From positions 4,255,501 through 4,319,500 of the forward strand of contig NZ_CP045201.1 of NCBI RefSeq assembly GCF_014899185.1: a stretch of DNA of 64,000 bases, given 5' to 3'. Made by a program: the position numbers and the translations under genes. This DNA is from Pseudooceanicola spongiae. Lineage in GTDB: Bacteria; Pseudomonadota; Alphaproteobacteria; Rhodobacterales; Rhodobacteraceae. Under the pieces are notes generated by a model. That model did not search any database, was not told the DNA's origin, and saw only the letters and a program-made list of their open reading frames with translations. Shown here piece after piece: positions 18,046 through 24,641 of this stretch; position 1 is the first letter of the stretch; the number at the start of each line of letters is the position of its first letter.

Positions 18046-18619
18046 GGCGCTCTATGGCACGCCCGCCGCGGCGGCGCTGCGCAAGGTCGCGCATCAGCTG
18101 ACACCGGAGTATCGCAGCTGGATCATGGCCTCGCGCTTTTGTGTCGTCTCGACCGTGGGGCCGGAGGGCGCGGATGGCAGCCCGCGCGGTGACGATGGCC
18201 CGGTGGTGCGCATGCTCGACGACCAGACGCTGGCGATGCCCGACTGGCGCGGTAATAACCGTCTGGATACGCTGCGTAATATCGTGCGTGACCCGCGGAT
18301 TGCGCTGATGTTCATGGTCCCCGGCTCGGCCAATGCGGTGCGGGTCAACGGTGCGGCACGGATCACCGACGACGCCGATCTGCGCGCCAGCTTTGAGCGT
18401 GATGGACGCCAGCCGGCGACCGTGATCGTCATCAAGATCCACGAGATCTACAGCCAGTGCGCCCGTGCGATCATCCGGGCCCGCCTCTGGTCGGGCGAGG
18501 ATGAGAGCGGCGATCTGCCCACCGTCGGCCAGATTCTGGCGGCGATGACTGAGGGTGAGGTTGGCGGCAAGGACTACGACGACAGCTGGGCGGATCGCGC
18601 CGCGCGCACCATGTGGTAA
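18014..18619 (+). CDS. PPOX-class FMN-binding protein
   Basis: A 201-aa split-barrel flavoprotein related to pyridoxamine 5'-phosphate oxidase (the MSMEG_1061/DR_2398-like group). Seen: the FCVVSTVGPEG strand-loop, SPRGDDGPVVRM, the FMN phosphate-binding region PDWRGNNRLDTLRNI, and VRVNGAARI. The family is a generic FMN-dependent oxidoreductase group; the substrate is unknown. It overlaps the 3' end of the acyltransferase gene by 32 bp, so the two are probably co-translated. The C-terminus extends to a Trp-containing tail. Confidence 0.85.
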   Translation: MNYLDTTEALEALYGTPAAAALRKVAHQLTPEYRSWIMASRFCVVSTVGPEGADGSPRGDDGPVVRMLDDQTLAMPDWRGNNRLDTLRNIVRDPRIALMFMVPGSANAVRVNGAARITDDADLRASFERDGRQPATVIVIKIHEIYSQCARAIIRARLWSGEDESGDLPTVGQILAAMTEGEVGGKDYDDSWADRAARTMW

Positions 18620-18628
18620 CCGCGCTGC

Positions 18629-18639
18629 GGGGGGGGGGG
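18629..18639 (+). repeat. run of eleven G
   Basis: A homopolymer of 11 G, 10 bp after the PPOX gene stop and about 105 bp before the intradiol dioxygenase start. Such runs are slippage-prone in replication and in sequencing. It is outside any reading frame, so it cannot switch a protein frame here; it could alter transcript spacing. Confidence 0.8.
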
Positions 18640-18743
18640 AGGCAGAAAGATGCCACCCCCCGCCGCATACACGCGAAGGTGCGACGGAAGTGAACGGGCC
18701 TTGCGTAGAATATGGCAGACAGACCTGAACAAGGACGCCTGCC

Positions 18744-19484
18744 ATGTCGCCTGAGACATCCGCCACTTCTGGCTCCGACATCGCCCGCCGCAAGTTGTTG
18801 CGGTTCCTTTCGCTGTCGCCTGTCGCGATGATGGGGGTGGGGGCCTTTGCCTCGGCCACGCGCGCGCAGGCCGAGGCCGCCGGTCTGATCAGCGCCAATG
18901 TCTGTATGGTGCAGCGCGAGGTGACGGAGGGGCCGTTCTACATCGACTCCGGGCTGATGCGCCGCGATATCACCGAAGGCCGTCCCGGCGCGCCGCTGCG
19001 GCTGAACCTTCAGGTGGTGACCGCTGATTGCGCGCCTGTGCCCGGTGCGCGGGTCGACATCTGGCATTGCGACGCCGAAGGGATTTACTCCGGCGTGACC
19101 AACATGGGCGCCGAGGACACCACGGGACAGACCTTCCTGCGCGGCACGCAGACCACGGGGGCGGATGGAGTCGCGATCTTCGACACGATCTATCCGGGCT
19201 GGTATCGCGGCCGCACCACCCATATTCACACCAAGATTTTTCTGGACGATCAGACGGTTCTGACCAGCCAGATCTTTTTCCCCGATGCGCTGTCGGCCTA
19301 TCTGTTCCGCTCGGTCCCGCCCTATAACGCGCGCGGTGCGACGCGGGATACGATGAACGCCGGGGATTCGATCGCGAAACAGGCCGGGGACGGCGCTTTC
19401 GCCAGGGTGCGCGAACAGCCTGACCACTACGATGCCTCTCTCGTGGTCGGGATCAGTTCCTTTTCTGGATCGAGGTTGGGTTAA
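18744..19484 (+). CDS. exported intradiol ring-cleavage dioxygenase-like protein
   Basis: A 246-aa protein resembling the catechol/protocatechuate intradiol dioxygenase family. The four likely iron ligands are in place: Tyr115 (WHCDAEGIYSG), Tyr154, His160 and His162 (GWYRGRTTHIH). The N-terminus has an RRKLLRFLSLS segment followed by a hydrophobic stretch to about residue 45, which resembles a Tat signal peptide though the twin-arginine consensus is not perfect. Family members with such signals act outside the cytoplasm on unknown aromatic substrates. No pathway partners are nearby. Its stop shares a TTAA with the stop of the convergent glycosyltransferase. Confidence 0.88.
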   Translation: MSPETSATSGSDIARRKLLRFLSLSPVAMMGVGAFASATRAQAEAAGLISANVCMVQREVTEGPFYIDSGLMRRDITEGRPGAPLRLNLQVVTADCAPVPGARVDIWHCDAEGIYSGVTNMGAEDTTGQTFLRGTQTTGADGVAIFDTIYPGWYRGRTTHIHTKIFLDDQTVLTSQIFFPDALSAYLFRSVPPYNARGATRDTMNAGDSIAKQAGDGAFARVREQPDHYDASLVVGISSFSGSRLG

Positions 19485-20287
19485 GGCGTCGTCCGCGCGG
19501 CGACGAAATCATAATAGCTGAGGCCCGGCGCGGCGCGTGCGGTGAAGTCGTGGTTGAGGCGGTCCTTGTCGCGGAACACCTGCGCGCAGCGTGCCCGCAT
19601 CGTGTCCGGGATATCACCTTCGCCGGCCTCCATCTCGGCGATGTGGCGCTGATAGGCGCGGCCCACCCGCGTGGCAAAGCCCTCATCGGCGGTGGCGCTG
19701 GCGGGGTTGAGATGCAGATTGTAGCAGGTCTGCCCCAGCGGCGCTGTGCCCCCGAGACGGGCCAGCAGCTCGATCGCGTGGCGCACATCCTGGGAGGGCT
19801 GGTTGGTGAAGGGGCGGGCCTGCTGACGTTCCAGCACCGGATGATAGCTGGCGCCTGTTGCTCCGAAATCCTCCAGCGTCAGGGTGACGGCCCCGGGGCG
19901 GGGCAGATGCAGCAGCGGCACCCCCGCACTGAGCACGGCCGTCAGCCCGAAAGCCGCACCATTGCGCCGCGCCAGCGGCAGCAGTGTCGCGAGGTAGCCC
20001 GGGGCCCAGGTGTCATCGGCATCGAGAAACGCGATGAAGCTGCCCTGCGCCTGTGCCAGCGCGCGATTGCGCGTCGGCCCCGCGCCGCTGCGCAGGGGGC
20101 CCGGGGGGGTGAAGGAGAGCATGGAGTCGCTGAACCGGGTGGCGTAATCCTGACCGTCATCCGAGGCGATGATCACCTCGATCTGGTCGGTGGGCAGTCC
20201 GGACAGGCGGATGGAGGCGAGGGCGGCAGGCAGTGTGCCCATGGCCTGATAGGCGGGAATGATCACGGAAACATAGGGTACTGGCAT
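19481..20287 (-). CDS. family 2 glycosyltransferase
   Basis: A 268-aa GT-A fold enzyme. The N-terminus VSVIIPAYQAMGTLPAAL is the classic GT2 start, and FLDADDTW carries the DXD metal-binding motif for the sugar nucleotide. The acceptor and sugar donor cannot be inferred. It starts at 20287 (MPVPYVSVII), because upstream in-frame sequence is not GT2-like. It is a lone gene between the dioxygenase and the lpd terminator and ends in a shared TTAA stop with the convergent gene. Confidence 0.85.
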   Translation of the reverse strand: MPVPYVSVIIPAYQAMGTLPAALASIRLSGLPTDQIEVIIASDDGQDYATRFSDSMLSFTPPGPLRSGAGPTRNRALAQAQGSFIAFLDADDTWAPGYLATLLPLARRNGAAFGLTAVLSAGVPLLHLPRPGAVTLTLEDFGATGASYHPVLERQQARPFTNQPSQDVRHAIELLARLGGTAPLGQTCYNLHLNPASATADEGFATRVGRAYQRHIAEMEAGEGDIPDTMRARCAQVFRDKDRLNHDFTARAAPGLSYYDFVAARTTP

Positions 20288-20314
20288 CGCATTCCTCTGG
20301 GTGGGCAGCGAAAA

Positions 20315-20340
20315 GGCCCCGAGGCGAACACCTCGGGGCC
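20315..20340 (-). terminator. intrinsic terminator of the lpd operon
   Basis: GGCCCCGAGG (20315-20324) and CCTCGGGGCC (20331-20340) form a perfect 10-bp stem; on the minus strand it is followed by TTTT. It sits 54 bp past the lpd stop. Confidence 0.88.
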
Positions 20341-20393
20341 TGTGGGCCACGTTAGACCGAAAGCGCGGGCGGTTGAAACCCGCGCCTGCCCGA

Positions 20394-21788
20394 TCACATG
20401 TGAATAGCGCCGTCGCCGCAGGCCAGTGCTGCTTCGCGCACCGCTTCGGAGAAGGTCGGGTGGGCGTGGCAGGTCAGGGCCAGATCCTCGGCAGAGCCGC
20501 CGTATTCCATCGTCACGCAGATCTCGTGGATCAGATCGCCAGCGCCGGGGCCGATGATATGGGCGCCGAGGATACGGTCGGTGTCCTTGTCGGCCAGCAG
20601 CTTGACGAAGCCGTCACCAGCAAAGACAGCCTTGGCGCGGGCGTTGCCCATGAAGGAGAACTTGCCGACCTTGTAGGCGCGGCCTTCCTCTTTCAGCTGC
20701 TCCTCGGTCTTGCCGACGGCAGAGACTTCGGGGTGCGTGTAGATGACGCTGGGGATGACGCCGTAGTTGACGTGCCCGGCCTTGCCCGCGATGACCTCGG
20801 CGACGGCCATGCCCTCGTCCTCGGCCTTGTGGGCCAGCATCGGGCCGGTGATCGCGTCACCGATGGCGTAGACGCCTTTGACGTTGGTCGCCCAATGCGC
20901 GTCGGTCTTGACGACACCGCGCTCGGTCATCTCGACACCGAGCTCTTTCAGGCCGAGCCCGTCGGTGAAGGCGCGACGGCCCGTGGCGACCAGCACGACA
21001 TCGGCGTCGAGCTGGTGTTCGCTGTCGTCCTTGCGCAGCTTGTAGGTCAGCTTGGCCTTGCCCTTGGCGGCTTCAGCGCCCTGGACGGCGGCGCCCATGA
21101 TGAACTCAATGCCCTGTTTCTTGAGCATTTTCTGGAAGGTCTTCTGCACTTCGCCGTCCATGCCGGGGGTGATCTGGTCGAGGAATTCGACGACGGTCAC
21201 CTCGGTGCCGAGACGGGCGTAGACCGAGCCCATTTCCAGGCCGATGACGCCCGCGCCGACGACGACCATCTTCTTGGGGATCTTCGGCAGCGACAGCGCG
21301 CCGGTGGAATCGACGATCACGCCCGCGTCATTGTCGACGTCGAGACCGGGCAGAGCGCTCGGGACAGAACCGGAGGCGACGACGATGTTCTTGGTCTCGT
21401 AGATGTCGTCACCGACCTTGACCTTGCCGGCCTCGGGGATGGAGGCCCAGCCCTTGATCCAGTCGATCTTGTTCTTCTTGAACAGAAATTCGATGCCCTT
21501 GGTGTTGGTGTCGACGACGGACTGCTTGTAGCCCTGCATCGTCGGCCAGTCGACCGAGGGGGATTTGCCCTTGAGGCCCATGGTGGCGAAGTTGGTTTCG
21601 GCCTCATGCAGCTGGTGGGTCGCGTTCAGCAGCGCCTTGGAGGGGATGCAGCCGATGTTGAGGCAGGTGCCGCCGAGAGTCTCGCGGCCCTCGACACAGG
21701 CGGTTTTCAGACCGAGTTGGGCGCAGCGGATGGCAGACACATAGCCGCCGGGGCCAGAGCCGATCACGATGACGTCGTATTGGGCCAT
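20394..21788 (-). CDS. lpd: dihydrolipoyl dehydrogenase (E3)
   Basis: A 464-aa flavoprotein that reoxidises the lipoyl groups of the 2-oxoglutarate dehydrogenase complex, passing electrons to NAD. Seen: FAD-binding GSGPGGY, the redox disulfide Cys42 and Cys47 in [12 protein letters not shown], the NAD-binding [13 protein letters not shown], and the catalytic His443-Glu448 pair in HPTFSE. It is the last gene of the sucA-sucB operon region, downstream of three small membrane genes. Probable E3 of this complex. Confidence 0.96.
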   Translation of the reverse strand: MAQYDVIVIGSGPGGYVSAIRCAQLGLKTACVEGRETLGGTCLNIGCIPSKALLNATHQLHEAETNFATMGLKGKSPSVDWPTMQGYKQSVVDTNTKGIEFLFKKNKIDWIKGWASIPEAGKVKVGDDIYETKNIVVASGSVPSALPGLDVDNDAGVIVDSTGALSLPKIPKKMVVVGAGVIGLEMGSVYARLGTEVTVVEFLDQITPGMDGEVQKTFQKMLKKQGIEFIMGAAVQGAEAAKGKAKLTYKLRKDDSEHQLDADVVLVATGRRAFTDGLGLKELGVEMTERGVVKTDAHWATNVKGVYAIGDAITGPMLAHKAEDEGMAVAEVIAGKAGHVNYGVIPSVIYTHPEVSAVGKTEEQLKEEGRAYKVGKFSFMGNARAKAVFAGDGFVKLLADKDTDRILGAHIIGPGAGDLIHEICVTMEYGGSAEDLALTCHAHPTFSEAVREAALACGDGAIHM

Positions 21789-21818
21789 TTGGGGTCTCCT
21801 TCGGGTCGGTTTTCCGAC

Positions 21819-21862
21819 GTCGGTATCGCGTCGGTATTGGAACGGTTTATGGTCGGACCGGG
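21819..21862 (+). repeat. dispersed 11-bp-unit tandem element, copy B
   Basis: Units GTCGGTATCGC, GTCGGTATTGG, AACGGTTTATG and GTCGGACCGGG in 11-bp register. Its first 20 bases equal those of copy A. It lies 31 bp from the lpd start, between lpd and the MAPEG gene. Confidence 0.7.
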
Positions 21863-21864
21863 GC

Positions 21865-21915
21865 GGGGGCGCTGCCCCCGTCAGCTGGCGCTGACTCCCC
21901 CGGGATATTTGGAAC
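21865..21915 (+). repeat. dispersed double-hairpin element, copy 1
   Basis: GGGGGC-GCT-GCCCCC (21865-21879), then GTCAGC-TGGC-GCTGAC (21880-21895), then a tail TCCCCCGGGATATTTGG. Two more copies with the same order occur at 42780-42830 (minus) and 51507-51561. It lies between lpd and the MAPEG gene. Confidence 0.65.
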
Positions 21916-21926
21916 AGGGAAACGGA

Positions 21927-22337
21927 TCAGAGCAGGGCAGTGATCAGCATTATCGTGGTCGCGGCGAGGCCGACGAGCCAGATCAGGCTGCGCCATGGCA
22001 CCCAGCCGAAGGCGTAGGCCGGGATGTAGAGGATGCGCGCTGCGAGGTAGAGGGCGGGGCAGGCGCGGGTGAGGGGCGAGGAGGCATCGAGCAGTGTCAC
22101 GGTGAGCACGGCGATGGTGAAGAGGATCAGCCCCTCGAAGTGGTTGTTCATGGCGCGGTAGAGGCGCCCGGTGACCGGGTGGACCTGATCCATCAGCGGC
22201 TTGTCCATCCGGGCGGGATCGCGCGGTGAGGTGGTCTTGCCCCGGCCAAGCTCAAGGTTGGCGGGGACGGCCATCAGGATGATCTGGAGCACCTGCAGCA
22301 GGCCGGCGAGGGCGAGGATCTGGAGTTCGTTCGGCAT
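21927..22337 (-). CDS. MAPEG family membrane protein
   Basis: A 136-aa protein with four predicted membrane helices, typical of the MAPEG family (membrane-associated proteins in eicosanoid and glutathione metabolism). The conserved region RAMNNHFEGLILF carries the usual Asn/His/Glu set, and ARILYIPAY is the family C-terminal signature. The ATG overlaps the stop of the upstream MAPEG gene (TGATG). The two proteins are clear paralogs, both with an SPRD motif and WRSLI. Substrate unknown. Inserted in the 2-oxoglutarate dehydrogenase gene cluster. Confidence 0.88.
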   Translation of the reverse strand: MPNELQILALAGLLQVLQIILMAVPANLELGRGKTTSPRDPARMDKPLMDQVHPVTGRLYRAMNNHFEGLILFTIAVLTVTLLDASSPLTRACPALYLAARILYIPAYAFGWVPWRSLIWLVGLAATTIMLITALL

Positions 22338-22726
22338 CACAGCACCGCCGCGATGATCATGGCGAGGGTGGCGACAAGGCCGACCGTGTAGATCAGCGAG
22401 CGCCAGGGCGCCCAGCCGTAGAGATAAGCAGGAATGTAGAGCGCGCGGGCCGCGACGTAGACATAGCCGCAGGCGGCCGTGAAGGCGCTGGCCTGGCCTG
22501 AGAGCGTGACGATGACGACGGCGGCGATGAAGATGCCGATGTTCTCGGTATGGTTGTCGAGGGCGCGGCGCAGGCGTTGCGTGGTTTTCGAGAGCGGCGG
22601 GACGTCGTCGCGCGGCGAGGCGTTGACGTCGGCGCCGACATCCTTGTTGAAAGCAGCCTGCGACAGGAAGACGAGGACCACATGCAGCAGAACGATGAGC
22701 GCGAGGGCGATGAGTTCGGGGGTCAT
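22337..22726 (-). CDS. MAPEG family membrane protein (paralog)
   Basis: A 129-aa four-helix protein that repeats the MAPEG pattern: RALDNHTENIGIF, then ARALYIPAYLYGWAPWRSLI. It aligns along its length with the next gene downstream, so the pair is a tandem duplication. The start at 22726 overlaps the stop of the upstream membrane gene by four bases (ATGA). An in-frame upstream extension to 22864 lies inside that neighbour and is rejected. The function is unknown. Confidence 0.86.
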   Translation of the reverse strand: MTPELIALALIVLLHVVLVFLSQAAFNKDVGADVNASPRDDVPPLSKTTQRLRRALDNHTENIGIFIAAVVIVTLSGQASAFTAACGYVYVAARALYIPAYLYGWAPWRSLIYTVGLVATLAMIIAAVL

Positions 22727-23070
22727 ATGGCGGCCTTTCGCAGGCGGAACAGGGGAAGCAGCATGTCGAGCAGGGCGACGATGGCCAGGGCGCCCATCAG
22801 CAGCGCCGTGAGGTTGTTCCAGGCCAGACCGCCGGAGATCGCCTGAACGTAGAGGGCGAAGCACCAGAACAGCGTCAGGGCGATGCCGCTGCGTCCCGGA
22901 ACCGGGCGGCTGAGCAGGAACAGGACGGTGCCGCAGGCGATGAGTTCGGCCAGCTGGTACCCGAGGTCGGCAAAGCTGGAGCGCCCGGCAGGCACGAGCG
23001 CGCCGGTCAGCACGAACCGTGCGGCACTGACGGCGAGGATCAGCCAGAATGACAGGCGGGCGAGCTTCAT
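22723..23070 (-). CDS. small membrane protein, unknown
   Basis: A 115-aa protein with three or four hydrophobic segments (about residues 6-24, 32-50, 60-80 and 85-105). It has no recognised motif. The start MKLARLSFWLILAVSAARF at 23070 places it 59 bp after sucB, and its end overlaps the MAPEG gene (ATGA), so it is translated together with the MAPEG pair. A possible role with the MAPEG proteins is inference from the overlap only. Confidence 0.7.
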   Translation of the reverse strand: MKLARLSFWLILAVSAARFVLTGALVPAGRSSFADLGYQLAELIACGTVLFLLSRPVPGRSGIALTLFWCFALYVQAISGGLAWNNLTALLMGALAIVALLDMLLPLFRLRKAAI

Positions 23071-23129
23071 CAGATATGTCCAGAGAGGGCGCGCGCCCAG
23101 GGGCAAGGCCTTGGGCGCGCGGGGTCTTA

Positions 23130-24635
23130 TCAGAGGTCCATCAGCAGGCGACGGGGATCTTCCAGCGCTTCCTTGACGCGCACGAGGAAGGTCACGGCAC
23201 CTTTGCCGTCGACGATGCGGTGATCGTAGGACAGCGCGAGGTACATCATCGGGCGGATTTCGACCTTGCCGTTGATTGCCATCGGACGGTCCTGGATCTT
23301 GTGCATGCCGAGGATACCGGACTGCGGGGGGTTCAGGATCGGCGAGGACATCAGCGAGCCGTAGACACCACCGTTGGAGATGGTGAAGGTGCCGCCCTGC
23401 ATTTCCGCCATCGACAGCTTGCCGTCACGGGCGCGTTTGCCCTTTTCGGCGATCGCCTTTTCGATGTCGGCAAAGGACATCTGGTCGACGTCACGGATGA
23501 CCGGCACGACGAGGCCCTGAGGCGTACCAGCGGCGACGCCCATGTGGACGAAGTTCTTGTAGACCACGTCGGTGCCGTCGATTTCGGCGTTCACATCCGG
23601 CACTTCCTTCAGCGCATGGACGCAGGCCTTGGTGAAGAAGGACATGAAGCCGAGACGCACGCCGTGCTTCTTCTCGAACATGTCCTTGTACTGGTTGCGC
23701 AGGGCCATGACCTCGGTCATGTCGACCTCGTTGTAGGTCGTCAGCATGGCGGCAGTGTTTTGCGCTTCCTTCAGGCGGCGCGCGATGGTCTGACGCAGGC
23801 GCGTCATCTTCACGCGTTCCTCGCGGGCTGCGTCATCCGCGGCGACGGGCGCGCGGGTGGCGGCAGCGGCGGGGGCCGGTGCGGATTTGGCGGCCGAAAG
23901 CGCCTTGGCGACATCGTCTTTCATGATGCGGCCGTCTTTGCCCGATCCGGACACCTGATCGCGCGACAGGCCTGCTTCGGCCATGGCTTTCTTGGCGGAG
24001 GGCGCGTCTTCGACGTCCTTGCCCGAGGCGGCAGGGGCGGCGGCTTCGGCTTTCGGAGCTTCGGCCTTGGGAGCCGCTGCGGCGCCCTCGCCCGAGGTCA
24101 TCTCGGCCAGCTGACCGCCAGCCTCAACCGTGGAGCCTTCGGCGGCTAGGATCTTGGTCAGCACGCCGGAGGCCGGCGCGGGGACTTCGACGGAGACCTT
24201 GTCGGTTTCCAGCTCGCAGAGCATTTCGTCAGCGGTGACGCTGTCGCCCTCTTTCTTGAACCAAGTTGCGACAGTCGCCTCGGAGACGGACTCGCCCAGT
24301 GTCGGGACCATGACGGCCACGGTCTCGGACTTGGCGGAGGAGGCTGCGGGCGCGCTGGCTTCGGCCTTGGGCTCTGCCTTGGGCGCGTCGCTGCTGCCAG
24401 CGTCGGAGATGTTGCCCAGAAGGGCATCGACGCCAACGGTGTCGCCTTCCTTGGCGACGATTTCGGACAGCACGCCTGCGACGGGGGCCGGTACTTCGAC
24501 GGTCACCTTGTCGGTTTCCAGCTCGCACAGCATTTCGTCAACGGCCACGGTGTCGCCGGGTTTCTTGAACCAGGTTGCGACGGTGGCTTCGGTCACGCTT
24601 TCGCCCAGGGTGGGGACTCGGATTTCGGTGCTCAT
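23130..24635 (-). CDS. sucB: dihydrolipoyl succinyltransferase (E2)
   Basis: A 501-aa E2 of 2-oxoglutarate dehydrogenase, which transfers the succinyl group from lipoyl to CoA. Unusually for the family as usually described, it carries two lipoyl domains: the lipoylated lysines are Lys43 and Lys146, each in an ELETDKV motif. Both are linked by Ala/Pro/Glu-rich stretches. A peripheral-subunit-binding domain lies near 205-240 and the catalytic domain follows, with His472 and Asp476 in YDHRIVDG. The start is 6 bp after the sucA stop, so the genes form one operon. Confidence 0.95.
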   Translation of the reverse strand: MSTEIRVPTLGESVTEATVATWFKKPGDTVAVDEMLCELETDKVTVEVPAPVAGVLSEIVAKEGDTVGVDALLGNISDAGSSDAPKAEPKAEASAPAASSAKSETVAVMVPTLGESVSEATVATWFKKEGDSVTADEMLCELETDKVSVEVPAPASGVLTKILAAEGSTVEAGGQLAEMTSGEGAAAAPKAEAPKAEAAAPAASGKDVEDAPSAKKAMAEAGLSRDQVSGSGKDGRIMKDDVAKALSAAKSAPAPAAAATRAPVAADDAAREERVKMTRLRQTIARRLKEAQNTAAMLTTYNEVDMTEVMALRNQYKDMFEKKHGVRLGFMSFFTKACVHALKEVPDVNAEIDGTDVVYKNFVHMGVAAGTPQGLVVPVIRDVDQMSFADIEKAIAEKGKRARDGKLSMAEMQGGTFTISNGGVYGSLMSSPILNPPQSGILGMHKIQDRPMAINGKVEIRPMMYLALSYDHRIVDGKGAVTFLVRVKEALEDPRRLLMDL

Positions 24636-24641
24636 TGGTCC

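Noticed and set aside
20301-22229. Long open plus-strand frame (642 codons) opposite lpd
   Set aside because: It lies antisense to lpd; lpd has all E3 motifs, while this frame shows low-complexity Asp/Gly/Val-rich sequence typical of reverse-strand frames in GC-rich DNA.
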